64,000 bases of DNA from an uncultured Centipeda sp. Lineage in GTDB: Bacteria; Bacillota; Negativicutes; Selenomonadales; Selenomonadaceae. Below the pieces are notes generated by a model, which saw only the letters and a program-made list of their open reading frames with translations, was not told the DNA's origin and ran no database searches. How positions within the stretch are numbered: the first letter of the stretch is position 1; each line of letters starts with the position of its first letter. Both the position numbers and the translations under genes were made by a program. The stretch lies in assembly GCA_905372865.1 (NCBI GenBank), contig CAJPQT010000007.1, positions 30,228 through 94,227 of the forward strand, read 5' to 3'. Positions 1 through 8,731 of the stretch are shown here, in pieces.

Positions 1-407
1 TGCACGGTGACGGCGACATCGCTGAACTTGTCCGCCTCGCTCGTGATGAGTTCGCGGATCGCATCCCCATCCACCACGCCGCGCAGCTCCACATGCTCCG
101 CCTCGGTGAGAACGAGGCGCTGCTCGGAGAAGAGTGCCTGTCTGTCAAAGTGCAGATTCGTCCCCGTGACGGTCAGCTCGCGCACAAAGAGCTTGCCGAT
201 GCGGCCCTGGCGCAGAACACCGTCGACGGCACCGATTTCACCGAAGATGAGGCGCGGGCTGTCCGTGATGGAGATCTGCACATCCTCTGCCCCCGTGCGC
301 GCACGCAGACTGTCCGTCACCATCGTCGTGACAACGTGCGGCAGTGCGAGGATGCCCGCTGTGAACGCAAGGACGAGCAGAACGATAACGACAGCTGCTT
401 TTTTCAT
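1..407 (-). CDS. LmeA-like (DUF2993) secreted lipid-binding protein, partial
   Basis: The gene runs off the left window edge, so only the N-terminal ~135 residues are visible. It opens MKKAAVVIVLLVLAFTAG, a classic signal peptide or membrane anchor. The part that follows (VTDSLRARTGAEDVQISI, then alternating short strands) resembles the DUF2993/LmeA family, whose members bind phospholipid at the cell envelope; this family call is from recognition only. A good ribosome site (AAGGAG) sits 7 bases before the ATG. It starts 10 bases after the prfB stop, so it is probably co-transcribed with secA and prfB. Confidence 0.6.
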   Translation of the reverse strand, partial: MKKAAVVIVLLVLAFTAGILALPHVVTTMVTDSLRARTGAEDVQISITDSPRLIFGEIGAVDGVLRQGRIGKLFVRELTVTGTNLHFDRQALFSEQRLVLTEAEHVELRGVVDGDAIRELITSEADKFSDVAVTV

Positions 408-417
408 GGGGTGCTCC

Positions 418-1524
418 TTAGAATTCGTGATTCGCTTTCGCGTTGAGATACGCACGGATAAAGGGATCGATGTCCCCGTCCATGACCGCCTGCACATTGC
501 CCGTCTCGGCGTTCGTGCGCACGTCCTTCACCATCGTGTACGGCTGGAACACGTAGGAGCGGATCTGGCTGCCCCACTCGATCTTCTGCTGTACGCCCTC
601 GAGTTTGGCGATCTCCTCCTCCTTTTTCTCCTGCTCCAGCTCAAACAGCTTCGCACGGAGCATCTTGAGGCACTGCTCCTTGTTCTGGAGCTGCGACCGC
701 TCGTTCTGGCACTGCACGACAATGCCCGTCGGTTCATGCGTCATGCGCACGGCGGACGAGGTCTTGTTGATGTGCTGCCCGCCCGCACCACTCGCACGGA
801 AATAGTCGACGCGTACATCGTCCATATTGATGGGAACCTCGACTGCGTCGTCAATCTCGGGCATCACATCGCACGCGGAGAACGACGTGTGCCGCCGCGC
901 CTGCGAGTCAAACGGCGAGATGCGGACGAGGCGATGGACCCCCTTCTCAGACTTCAGGAAGCCGTACGCATTGTGCCCCTTGATAAAGAGCGTCGCAGAC
1001 TTTACGCCGGCCTCATCGCCCGGCTGCAGGTCGGCAGTCTCGACGGTGAAGCCGTGCCGCTCCGCCCAGCGTCCGTACATCCGCAGGAGCATCTGCGTCC
1101 AGTCCTGCGCCTCCGTGCCGCCCGCGCCCGCGTGGAGCGTGAGGATGGCATCGTTCGCATCATAGTCGCCCGAGAGTAGCACCTCAAGCTGGAGCGTCTC
1201 AAGCCCCTCGGCGATGAAGTTCAGCTCCGCGCGGATATCCACCTCCATCGAGGGATCGCTCTCCTCAATGCCCATCTCGTAGAGCGTTTCCGCGTCCTCG
1301 TACTTCGCCATGAGCTCCTTATAGGTATCGACGCCCCCTTTGAGTGCCGCCAGTTCCTGGTTCAGCTTCTGCGCCGCCGCCGCATCATCCCAGAAGGACG
1401 GCTCGCTCATCTTGTACTCGAGCTCGGCGATCTTCTCCTCCTTCGCGGGGATCTCCAGAGAGATGCGCATCTGATCGAGCTTCTCGCCCAGATCATTCAG
1501 TATCGGTTTCAGATCTTCCAGCAT
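418..1524 (-). CDS. prfB: Peptide chain release factor 2
   Basis: Terminates translation at UGA and UAA by hydrolysing peptidyl-tRNA in the ribosome. The 368-residue product is full length for RF2. The SPF tripeptide that reads the stop codon is present (RISPFDSQARR), as is the catalytic GGQ (GAGGQHINKTSS). The RF2 programmed frameshift is absent: the codons around residues 19-28 (QMRISLEIPAK) run through in one frame with no CTTTGA slip site, so the usual autoregulation cannot operate here. It lies downstream of secA, the order common in Firmicutes, with a copy of the interspersed repeat in the gap. Confidence 0.97.
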   Translation of the reverse strand: MLEDLKPILNDLGEKLDQMRISLEIPAKEEKIAELEYKMSEPSFWDDAAAAQKLNQELAALKGGVDTYKELMAKYEDAETLYEMGIEESDPSMEVDIRAELNFIAEGLETLQLEVLLSGDYDANDAILTLHAGAGGTEAQDWTQMLLRMYGRWAERHGFTVETADLQPGDEAGVKSATLFIKGHNAYGFLKSEKGVHRLVRISPFDSQARRHTSFSACDVMPEIDDAVEVPINMDDVRVDYFRASGAGGQHINKTSSAVRMTHEPTGIVVQCQNERSQLQNKEQCLKMLRAKLFELEQEKKEEEIAKLEGVQQKIEWGSQIRSYVFQPYTMVKDVRTNAETGNVQAVMDGDIDPFIRAYLNAKANHEF

Positions 1525-1600
1525 TGTTTTTTCCTTAAATTTCCCATCTATTTCCGTATCAGACTGACACGGGCAAAGGAGAGAGACGGACTGCTCATAA

Positions 1601-1738
1601 GCAAACCCTAGTGGAGCAAGTGAGTAAAGTGCGCGGTACGCCCCGTCGGATTTCTTTCGTTCAAGCGAAGCGCGTTTAAGAAGTCCGACGGTATTTAAGC
1701 GTACAAGCGCACGATCACTTGCGTAACTAAGCGTTTGC
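1601..1738 (+). repeat. Interspersed structured repeat, copy A
   Basis: A 138-bp imperfect palindrome between secA and prfB, and the first of six copies in the window. The ends are inverted repeats (GCAAAC.. at 1601 and ..GTTTGC at 1738). Three nested stems can be drawn: GCAAGTGA/TCACTTGC, GTGCGC/GCGCAC and CCGTCGGA/TCCGACGG, closing on a conserved GTTCAAGCGAAGCGCG segment. The arms differ in other copies but stay complementary. Confidence 0.9.
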
Positions 1739-1766
1739 GATGAGCAGCTGTCATTTCCCCCTATCT

Positions 1767-4412
1767 CTACTTATCCTTCCCGTGGCAGTTCTTATACTTC
1801 TTGCCGCTGCCGCAGGGACATGGATCGTTGCGCCCGACCTTCTTGCCGTCCTCATCCTTCCGCACCGACTTTGCCTCGGCGGGCACGGATTCGTCGCCGT
1901 GCGAGGCGCGCGCGGTCGAGAGGTGATCCTCGAGCTTTGACCGCTCGCGTGCGAGCAGCTGCTCGGCACGGCGCTGTGCTCCCTCGTCCATGACGGGCGC
2001 AGGGCGCGGCGTGCCATCCTCCGCCACAGGCGCAGCGGACGGCGCAGACTGCGGCATCACGATGCTCACATGGTACATGAGAGAGGCGATCTGATCCATG
2101 ATGGCCGCCTCCATCTCCTCGAACATCGTGAGCGCCTCGATCTTGTACTCGACAAGCGGGTTGCGCTGCCCGTACGCGCGCAGATTGATGCCCTCGCGCA
2201 GCATATCCATGTGATCGAGGTGATCCATCCACTTCTGATCGACGACACGGAGCATGACGACCTTCTCGAGCTCGCGCATATTCTCCGCGCCGAACATCTG
2301 CTCACGCGCCGCATAGCCCTCCTCGGCGACCTTCTCGAGCTCCTCCTGGATCTCGTCGCGTGCCAGCTGTTCGAGCGCTTCCTTTTTGAGCCGCCCCTGC
2401 GGCGCGTATATCTTCTCCGCATCCTCGATGAGTGCGTCCAGCTGCCACTCCTCTGGGTAGAGCTTCTCGTTCGCGTACTGCGTCATCTCGTCCTTGATGA
2501 TGTGCTTCACCATCGCGAGGATGTTCTCGCGCAGGTTCTCCCCCTTGAGGATTTTCCTGCGCTCGCCGTAGATGACCTCGCGCTGCTGATTCATGACATC
2601 GTCGTATTCAAGGACGTGCTTGCGGATGTCGAAGTTGCGTGCCTCGACCTTCTTCTGCGCGTGCTCAATCGACCGCGTGATGATCGCATGCTCGATCGGC
2701 TCATCCTCCTCCATGCCGAGGCGGTCCATGATGCCCGCGATGCGGTCGGAGGCAAAGAGGCGCATGAGGTCGTCCTCCAGCGAGAGGAAGAACTTCGACG
2801 CACCGGGGTCGCCCTGACGGCCCGAGCGTCCGCGCAGCTGGTTGTCGATGCGCCGCGACTCGTGCCGCTCCGTGCCGACGATGTAGAGGCCCCCGAGCTC
2901 CTCAACGCCCTCGCCGAGCTTGATGTCCGTGCCGCGGCCCGCCATGTTGGTGGCGATGGTAACCGCCCCCTTCTGCCCCGCATTGGCGACGATCTCGGCT
3001 TCCTTTTCGTGAAATTTCGCGTTCAACACGACATGCGGGATGCCGTTTTTCTTGAGGACGTTCGACATCTCCTCGGACTGCGTGATCGAGGTTGTACCGA
3101 TGAGGATCGGCTGGCCCGTCTCGTGGATCTCCTTGACGGCTCTGCCGACAGCGCGGTACTTCGCCGCCTTCGTCTTGTAGATCACGTCCGGCTCGTCGAC
3201 ACGCTGGATGGGCTTGTTCGTCGGGATGACGATGACGGGGAGGTTGTAGATCTTGAGGAACTCATTCTCCTCGGTCTTTGCCGTGCCCGTCATGCCCGCG
3301 AGCTTCTCGTACATACGGAAGTAGTTCTGGAAGGTGATGCTCGCGAGCGTCTGCGACTCGCGTTGGATCTTTACGCCCTCCTTCGCCTCGATCGCCTGAT
3401 GGAGGCCGTCCGAGTAGCGGCGTCCCTCCATGAGGCGGCCCGTGAACTCATCGACAATGACGATCTCGTCGTTCCGCACCACATAGTCGCGGTCGCGGTG
3501 CATCAGCGCCTTCGCGCGCAGTGCCGCCGTGAAGCAGTGCGAGAGCTCGATGTTCTCGGGCGCGTAGAGGTTCGTGATGCCGACGATCTTCTCGATCTTT
3601 GGCACGGCACTGTCAGCGGGTGCGACGGTCTTCTGCTTCTCGTCGACCGTGTAGTCCTCGCCCTCCTTCAGATGGCGCACTGCCTCCGCCATGACGCGAT
3701 AGTTGTCCGTAGACTTCGTGCCCGGCCCCGAGATGATGAGCGGCGTACGTGCCTCGTCGATGAGGATGGAGTCCACCTCGTCGACGATGGCATAGTGGAG
3801 CGGGCGCTGCACCATCTGGCTCTCAGAGAGCACCATGTTGTCGCGCAGGTAGTCAAAGCCGAACTCGTTGTTCGTGCCGAACGTCACGTCCGCCGCATAC
3901 GCCGCCTTGCGCTCGGGGAAGTCCATGTTGTGCGCGATGAGCCCCACGGAGAGCCCGAGGTAGCGGTAGAGCTTGCCCATCCACTCGCTGTCGCGGCGCG
4001 CGAGGTAGTCGTTGACCGTGACCATGTGGACACCCTTGCCCTCCAGTGCGTTGAGGTAGACTGCCGTGGTCGCAACGAGGGTCTTGCCCTCGCCCGTGCG
4101 CATCTCCGCAATCCGCCCCTCGTGGAGACACATGCCGCCGATGAGCTGCACGTCGAAGTGACGCATCCCGAGCACGCGGCGCGAGGTCTCGCGTACAACG
4201 GCAAACGCCTCGGGGAGGATCTCCTCCATCGTCACGCCCTCTGCGAGCTGCTCGCGGAATCTCCGCGTGTAGCCCGTGAGCTTATCGTCCGTGAGATTCA
4301 TCATCGTGGGCTCGAGCGCATTGATCTGCGCAACGATCTCGCGGTAGCGCGCGATCTCCTTGTCGTTGTTGTCGCCGAGGAAGCGTTTGAGAATCGAAGA
4401 TATTCCGAACAA
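1767..4412 (-). CDS. secA: Preprotein translocase motor ATPase SecA
   Basis: ATP-driven motor that pushes unfolded preproteins through SecYEG at the inner face of the membrane. The 881-residue product has the Walker A motif MRTGEGKT near residue 106, the DEAD-like box (IVDEVDSILIDEARTP) near 210, and the C-terminal zinc-binding SEC-C motif CPCGSGKKYKNC that contacts SecB and phospholipid. The start is a TTG at 4412 behind TAGGAG; the next upstream in-frame codon but two is a stop, so no longer form is possible. A TATAAT-like -10 lies at 4497-4502 on the minus strand, just past the terminator of the LysR gene. prfB follows downstream. Confidence 0.98.
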   Translation of the reverse strand: MFGISSILKRFLGDNNDKEIARYREIVAQINALEPTMMNLTDDKLTGYTRRFREQLAEGVTMEEILPEAFAVVRETSRRVLGMRHFDVQLIGGMCLHEGRIAEMRTGEGKTLVATTAVYLNALEGKGVHMVTVNDYLARRDSEWMGKLYRYLGLSVGLIAHNMDFPERKAAYAADVTFGTNNEFGFDYLRDNMVLSESQMVQRPLHYAIVDEVDSILIDEARTPLIISGPGTKSTDNYRVMAEAVRHLKEGEDYTVDEKQKTVAPADSAVPKIEKIVGITNLYAPENIELSHCFTAALRAKALMHRDRDYVVRNDEIVIVDEFTGRLMEGRRYSDGLHQAIEAKEGVKIQRESQTLASITFQNYFRMYEKLAGMTGTAKTEENEFLKIYNLPVIVIPTNKPIQRVDEPDVIYKTKAAKYRAVGRAVKEIHETGQPILIGTTSITQSEEMSNVLKKNGIPHVVLNAKFHEKEAEIVANAGQKGAVTIATNMAGRGTDIKLGEGVEELGGLYIVGTERHESRRIDNQLRGRSGRQGDPGASKFFLSLEDDLMRLFASDRIAGIMDRLGMEEDEPIEHAIITRSIEHAQKKVEARNFDIRKHVLEYDDVMNQQREVIYGERRKILKGENLRENILAMVKHIIKDEMTQYANEKLYPEEWQLDALIEDAEKIYAPQGRLKKEALEQLARDEIQEELEKVAEEGYAAREQMFGAENMRELEKVVMLRVVDQKWMDHLDHMDMLREGINLRAYGQRNPLVEYKIEALTMFEEMEAAIMDQIASLMYHVSIVMPQSAPSAAPVAEDGTPRPAPVMDEGAQRRAEQLLARERSKLEDHLSTARASHGDESVPAEAKSVRKDEDGKKVGRNDPCPCGSGKKYKNCHGKDK

Positions 4413-4508
4413 GTAGTTTCACACTCCTATGTCTGTGCTGTGGATCTATGATAATAGCGTACGCAAAAAAGCCTGTGCCAAGACAGTATTCGTTTCATTA
4501 TAACACAA

Positions 4509-4549
4509 AGCCCCCGCCTTTGCATAATAAATGTTGCAAGGCGGGGGCT
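4509..4549 (-). terminator. Rho-independent terminator after the LysR gene
   Basis: A GC-rich inverted repeat (AGCCCCCGCCTT.. and ..AAGGCGGGGGCT) 11 bases past the LysR stop codon. In the minus orientation it is followed by TTTGTGTT. It separates the LysR gene from secA. Confidence 0.8.
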
Positions 4550-4559
4550 GGATGATAAG

Positions 4560-5474
4560 TCATCTGTCACTGGGCTGGGTCTTCTTCCCGTCACCGAGCA
4601 GTTCCTTTGTCAGACCGCGCAGGTAGTTCATGACGAGGCGCACGTCGTCGAAGGTCTGGCGCCCTTTTTTCGTAACAAGACCGCTGTTGATAAAGATGGG
4701 GTCGAGCAAGGGAATCTGGACGAAGTTGTCCGTCGGTAGCACGGACGGCCGTGCGAGGAAGGTCGAGCCGATCCCCGCGTGCACGAGGTTCTTGACGGTG
4801 TGGAGGTAGGGCGAGTAGTGGACGACGTTCGGCTTTTCGCCCGCGCGCCCATAGGCATCCTGCACGAGGCGGTCGACGAAGAAATTGCTGTCGAGCATGA
4901 TGAGCGGCTCATCCCTGAGATCCATGATGCTGAGGGAGTGCCGCTTGGCAAGGGGATGGTCGGGGCGCGTGACAAAGGTACACTCGCAGTCAAAGAGTTT
5001 CGCATACGAGAGCCGTGCGCTGAAATCGACGGTGTAGTTCGTCAGGGCAAAGTCGAGCTTTTCCTCCTCGACCATCTGGAGCGCGCTCACGCCGCCCGTC
5101 TCAATGATCTCAAGCTCGATCTCGGGGTGCTCGCGGCGAAAGTCGCCGAGGATGTGCGGCAGAAACACCACCCCGAGCTGCAGCGGCATTGCAATCCGCA
5201 CCTTCGCATGACGGTGTGCCATGTCGCGAATCTCGGCATCGAGACGTGCGACCTCCGTCAGGATGTAGGAGACCTTTCCGAGGAGTTTCGCCCCGTCCGT
5301 CGTCACCGTGATCTTGCGTCCCTCACGGTGGAACAGATTCAGCCCCGTCTCCGCCTCGAGTGCCTGCATGGCGACGGTGACGGTCGGCTGTGAGACGTGC
5401 AGGTGCTCCGCCGCCTTTGTGATGTTCTGCCACTGGCAGACCTCGTAGAAATACCGCATCTGGACCAACGTCAT
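4560..5474 (-). CDS. LysR-family transcriptional regulator
   Basis: DNA-binding regulator of about 303 residues. The N-terminal winged HTH is clear (LVQMRYFYEVCQWQNITKAAEHLHVSQPTVTVAMQALE), followed by a substrate-binding domain (AMPLQLGVVFLPHILGDF.. onward) that senses a small co-inducer. The ATG at 5474 is chosen because AAGGGAG lies 9 bases before it; an ATG 12 codons further upstream also has a weak site. It is divergent from a gene for a 54-residue protein, and an LTTR-type T-N11-A palindrome lies between them, so that gene is its likely target. The ligand is not deducible from the sequence. Confidence 0.93.
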   Translation of the reverse strand: MTLVQMRYFYEVCQWQNITKAAEHLHVSQPTVTVAMQALEAETGLNLFHREGRKITVTTDGAKLLGKVSYILTEVARLDAEIRDMAHRHAKVRIAMPLQLGVVFLPHILGDFRREHPEIELEIIETGGVSALQMVEEEKLDFALTNYTVDFSARLSYAKLFDCECTFVTRPDHPLAKRHSLSIMDLRDEPLIMLDSNFFVDRLVQDAYGRAGEKPNVVHYSPYLHTVKNLVHAGIGSTFLARPSVLPTDNFVQIPLLDPIFINSGLVTKKGRQTFDDVRLVMNYLRGLTKELLGDGKKTQPSDR

Positions 5475-5588
5475 CCGGCTCATCTCCCTTAGTATGATTC
5501 CTGGTGCCATTTGTTCCCCCTATATTAGTCTACTATATATCAAAATAGCGGAATAGTATAAAAGTCACACATGAAATAAATTTTTTTC

Positions 5589-5603
5589 ATAGGTTGACAC
5601 TAT
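5589..5603. promoter_or_regulatory. Candidate LysR operator (ATAG-N7-CTAT)
   Basis: A 15-bp inverted repeat ATAG-N7-CTAT that fits the T-N11-A rule for LysR-type boxes. It lies between the divergent LysR gene and the 54-residue gene, about 26 bases before a TACAAT -10 hexamer (5629-5634) that lacks a good -35. That pattern is typical of a promoter that needs an activator. Inference from spacing and symmetry only. Confidence 0.4.
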
Positions 5604-5727
5604 CATTTTATCAGAAAGAAATATTTTATACAATACGAAAAAAGTGCTAAGTTAAAGCCGTACCGATACATTCAGCACGGACAGAGAGGCGCGGCAGCGC
5701 AGAAATCGACAGAAAAGGGGAATTATC

Positions 5728-5892
5728 ATGGCAGTCTATTTTGCAGATGCAGTGGAGCAGTTCGTCAAGGATATGCTCGAGGCGAACGCGGACAATCTCA
5801 AGGCGTTCGAGACGAAGCCGGGCGTGTACTCCAACGTCGACCCGGACACACACCACGATGTCGAGATCCCCGACGTGCATCTCACGAAATAA
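5728..5892 (+). CDS. Small acidic protein, 54 residues, function unknown
   Basis: The reading frame begins MAVYFADAVEQFVKDMLEAN and ends DVEIPDVHLTK, with AAAAGGGG placed 7 bases before the ATG. It has no signal peptide, membrane segment or cysteine. The first 25 residues would form an amphipathic helix; the rest is acidic and contains a DPDTHHDVE stretch with two adjacent histidines. A leader of over 100 bases and a terminator at 5978-6009 flank it, so it appears to be a complete single-gene unit. I do not recognise the family. Divergence from a LysR gene suggests it is a small regulated stress or metabolic protein. Confidence 0.7.
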   Translation: MAVYFADAVEQFVKDMLEANADNLKAFETKPGVYSNVDPDTHHDVEIPDVHLTK

Positions 5893-5977
5893 CGCAGCTT
5901 TTTATCATCCTACTACAGATAGATAAAAAGAGGGAGATCGGGAGAAAGGCTAGGTTCTCATCGATTCTTCAAGGAAA

Positions 5978-6009
5978 AAGCGGGCAGCTGACCACTGCCC
6001 GCTTTTTTT
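5978..6009 (+). terminator. Terminator of the 54-residue gene
   Basis: A 10-bp perfect stem AAGCGGGCAG/CTGCCCGCTT with a 7-base loop, followed by a run of seven T. Confidence 0.92.
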
Positions 6010-6050
6010 GTGCGCGGAAATGTTTTTTGGGGGGCAATACTCCTCGCAGA

Positions 6051-6299
6051 CCCCTCGTTACGCAAGCGCTCGGGCACTTATCTGCTGAAATACCTGCGGA
6101 TTCCAAACGCGCTTCGCTTGAACGGTTAAAATCCGCAGGGGCAGAACGTGAGCGGTCAACGTCAACCAATCACACGTCGCTAACACTCGTGTTCTTGGGA
6201 CGTTTTCCCATACGACCTGTTACCCAATCAGCTGCGTCCTGAGGACTTGCTTCTTGGACAGGTCAGCACCTCGTTTCCGCCTGCTCCACTAGGGTTTGC
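6051..6299 (-). repeat. Interspersed structured repeat, copy B (disrupted)
   Basis: In reverse orientation, 6051-6157 matches the first three quarters of the element, including the inner stem CCTGCGGAT/ATCCGCAGG and the conserved GCTTCGCTTGAACG segment. The match then breaks, and the last 19 bases (CTGCTCCACTAGGGTTTGC) reappear at 6281-6299 after about 123 bases of unrelated DNA. This looks like an insertion in, or a rearrangement of, one copy. The 469-base gap between the 54-residue gene and hypE holds only this element and the terminator before it; I see nothing in 6300-6361. Confidence 0.8.
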
Positions 6300-6361
6300 T
6301 ACGGAGTATCGCCCCCCCCTCACAAGCCGCCCCTGCGCCACAGCGAATTCTCAGCGGATAT

Positions 6362-7369
6362 TCAGCAAATGCGCGGCACAAGCTCCCCGAGCGGCAGATC
6401 CACGACGCGGATGCCGCCGAGTGCGGTGCGCAGCCCGACCGAGCCGGGTGCCTCCGCCGTCGTGTGCCCGATGACACACGCCGCGCGTCCATGCGGGTCG
6501 GCGTGCATCACCGCGAGGACACGCTCTGTGTCTTCGGGCGGGACGAAGGCGAGGAGCTTGCCCTCGTTCGCGAGTGTGAGTGGGTCGAATCCGAGGATAT
6601 CACAGACCCCCTGCACGGCGGGATGCACGGGAATCGCAGCCTCGTCCAGCAGGATGCCGACACCCGCCGCGTCCGCCAGTTCGTTCAGCGATGCCGCCAC
6701 ACCGCCGCGCGTCGGGTCACGCAGGACGGCGATGGACGGTGCCTCCGTGAGCATCGCCGCCGTCAGATGGCAGAGCGGCGCACTGTCGCTCATGATCTCG
6801 GGCGGCAGCGTCAGATTGTGCCGTGCCGCCATGACCGTAGCCGCATGGTCTCCGAGCGTGCCCGAGACGATGATATCCATGCCCGCCTTGATATTCGTCG
6901 GAGCGATGTCCACACCCTCGATCAGCTCCCCAACCCCCGCCGTGTTGATGTAGATGCCGTCGCCGCAGCCACGCGGCACAACCTTCGTATCCCCCGTGAC
7001 GATGAGAACGCCCGCCTCCTCCGCCGCCGTGCGGATGTCGCGCACGATGCGGCGCAGGGTCTCCATTGGAAAGCCCTCCTCGAGAATCACGGCGAGTGAG
7101 AGCCAGCGTGGGACTGCCCCCGTCATCGCGAGATCGTTGACCGTCCCGCAGACGGCAAGCCGCCCGATGCTCCCGCCGGGGAAGAAATGCGGCTGCACAA
7201 CATAGGAATCCGTGGTAAACGCAACGCGTCCCGCACTCGGCAGGATAGCACCATCATGCAGTGTATTGAGGATCGTATTGCCCAGCTCCGGCAGCACGAC
7301 CTCCTCCATCAGCGCGTGACTAAGCTGTCCGCCCGCGCCGTGCGCGAGTGTGATGACCTCATGCTCCAT
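6362..7369 (-). CDS. hypE: Hydrogenase maturation protein HypE
   Basis: Dehydrates the carbamoyl group placed on its C-terminal cysteine to thiocyanate, making the CN ligands of the NiFe active site together with HypF. The 335-residue product starts MEHEVITLAHGAGG, shows AIR-synthase-like ATP-binding signatures (TGDTKVVPRG, GTLGDHAATVM, DPTRGGVAASLNELA), and ends in the diagnostic PRIC. The open frame extends 75 codons upstream, but the ATG at 7369 matches the family start and overlaps the hypD stop by 11 bases, implying translational coupling. Last gene of the hyp operon. Confidence 0.96.
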   Translation of the reverse strand: MEHEVITLAHGAGGQLSHALMEEVVLPELGNTILNTLHDGAILPSAGRVAFTTDSYVVQPHFFPGGSIGRLAVCGTVNDLAMTGAVPRWLSLAVILEEGFPMETLRRIVRDIRTAAEEAGVLIVTGDTKVVPRGCGDGIYINTAGVGELIEGVDIAPTNIKAGMDIIVSGTLGDHAATVMAARHNLTLPPEIMSDSAPLCHLTAAMLTEAPSIAVLRDPTRGGVAASLNELADAAGVGILLDEAAIPVHPAVQGVCDILGFDPLTLANEGKLLAFVPPEDTERVLAVMHADPHGRAACVIGHTTAEAPGSVGLRTALGGIRVVDLPLGELVPRIC

Positions 7370-8468
7370 AGCGGAATTTTCCTCCCCCGTATTTATACCA
7401 TGCGGCACACGTTCCCTCGACCGACACCATGCAGGGGCCAATCGCGTGCTCCGGCACACACGTCCTGCCAAAAAGCGCACAGTCGCGCGGCACGATGGCA
7501 CCGCGCAGCACCTCGCCGCAGCGGCATCCGTTCCGCCCATCCCCGACCGCCGCAAGCGCGAGCGGACGCACGCGGGCAAAGTCAAACGCCGCATATTCCT
7601 CCCGCATCACGAGCCCCGAGGCGGGAATTTCCCCCAGCCCGCGCCAACGCACCGCCGCAGGTTCATAGACACGCTCGATTGCCGCACGCGCGACCGGATT
7701 GCCCTCCCGCCGCACAACCGTCTCATATGCGTTCTCGATATGCGCCTCACCTGCACCGATCTGACGCACGATCATCTGCAGGGCACGCAGGATCTCAAGC
7801 GGTTCAAAACCGCCCACAACGCCGGGGATATGGTAGTCCTGCGCGAGGAAATCAAAGGCATCCGTCCCCGTCACCACCGAGACGTGTCCCGGTAGGAGGA
7901 AGCCGTCAACGCGCGTCTCCCCGCCATCGAGGAGCGCACGCATCACGGGCGGGACGAGCTTCTGTGCGGACAGCAAAAAGAAGTTCCCGCGCCCCTGCGC
8001 CTCTGCCGCAAGCACCGCCGCAGCCTCGGTCGGCGCGGTCGTTTCAAAACCGACGGCAAGGAATACAACCTGCTTACTCGGATTCTCCGCTGCGACCGTG
8101 AGCGCGTCGAGCGGCGAGTAGACGATGCGGACATCCGCGCCCTGCGCCTGTGCCTCGGCAAGACTCGAATGTGTGCCCGGCACCTTCAGCATATCGCCGA
8201 ACGTTGTGATGATGACATCCTCCATTCCCGCATACGCAATCGCCGCGTCGATGTAGTCGTCCGCCGTCACGCAGACAGGGCAGCCGGGACCCGAGACCAG
8301 CTCGATGCCCTCGGGCAGAATCTGCCGCAGTCCCGCGCGAAAAATCGCAACCGTGTGCGTGCCGCAGACCTCCATGATACGGATGCTCCCGCCCCGTGCC
8401 GCGAGAATGCGGCGCAGATCCGCGACAATCTCCGAGGCAGCCTGCCGTGTGTCCTGTGCGCCCCTCAT
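7359..8468 (-). CDS. hypD: Hydrogenase maturation protein HypD
   Basis: Iron-sulfur scaffold that, with HypC, receives the cyanide groups and assembles the Fe(CN)2CO unit. The 369-residue product has the family signatures IMEVCGTHT, SGPGCPVCVT, VGFETTAP and LPGHVSVVTG. It also has a C-terminal cysteine cluster (CRCGEVLRG.. CALFGRTCVPE.. GPCMVS) that holds the 4Fe-4S centre. Its ATG overlaps the hypC stop by 4 bases (ATGA), and its stop overlaps the hypE start. Confidence 0.97.
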   Translation of the reverse strand: MRGAQDTRQAASEIVADLRRILAARGGSIRIMEVCGTHTVAIFRAGLRQILPEGIELVSGPGCPVCVTADDYIDAAIAYAGMEDVIITTFGDMLKVPGTHSSLAEAQAQGADVRIVYSPLDALTVAAENPSKQVVFLAVGFETTAPTEAAAVLAAEAQGRGNFFLLSAQKLVPPVMRALLDGGETRVDGFLLPGHVSVVTGTDAFDFLAQDYHIPGVVGGFEPLEILRALQMIVRQIGAGEAHIENAYETVVRREGNPVARAAIERVYEPAAVRWRGLGEIPASGLVMREEYAAFDFARVRPLALAAVGDGRNGCRCGEVLRGAIVPRDCALFGRTCVPEHAIGPCMVSVEGTCAAWYKYGGGKFRYGA

Positions 8469-8704
8469 GGGATGCTCTCCACCGTGCGCGGCGCACCGCG
8501 CATCTCCGCCCGCAGAGCCTCGATGCGCTCCGCCTCTTCATGATCGACAATCTGCATCGCAAAGCCCGCGTGGACGAGCACATAGTCCCCCACCGTCGCC
8601 TCGGGCAACAGCATAAGACTTGCCGCGCGGCGCACCCCACTCACCTCCACCGAGGCAAGCTGATCCTGTATGTCAACGATTTTTGCAGGAACTGCTAAAC
8701 ACAT
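8465..8704 (-). CDS. hypC: Hydrogenase maturation chaperone HypC
   Basis: Small chaperone (79 residues) that partners HypD during iron-centre assembly and then delivers the centre to the large-subunit precursor. The start MCLAVPAKIV is the family signature; Cys2, exposed after removal of Met1, is the essential residue. The OB-fold core (ASVEVSGVRRAASLMLL, VGDYVLVHAGFAMQ) follows. About 95 bases separate it from hypF, and this gap holds a short hairpin at 8732-8758; all other hyp junctions here overlap or nearly touch. Confidence 0.97.
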   Translation of the reverse strand: MCLAVPAKIVDIQDQLASVEVSGVRRAASLMLLPEATVGDYVLVHAGFAMQIVDHEEAERIEALRAEMRGAPRTVESIP

Positions 8705-8731
8705 ACCTTATCCTTCCCTATGATCTATATC

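Noticed and set aside
1601..1738. CRISPR array or insertion-sequence interpretation of the 137-bp repeats
   Set aside because: Copies are kilobases apart with no spacers between tandem units and no transposase nearby; the fold and the paired changes fit a palindromic element better.
2070..4451. Very long plus-strand open frame (793 codons) opposite secA
   Set aside because: It is antisense to an unmistakable secA and has a composition typical of the opposite frame of GC-rich DNA; no domain is recognisable.
5594..5599. TTGACA as the -35 of the 54-residue gene
   Set aside because: No acceptable -10 hexamer lies 16-18 bases downstream; the bases are better explained as the centre of the LysR box.
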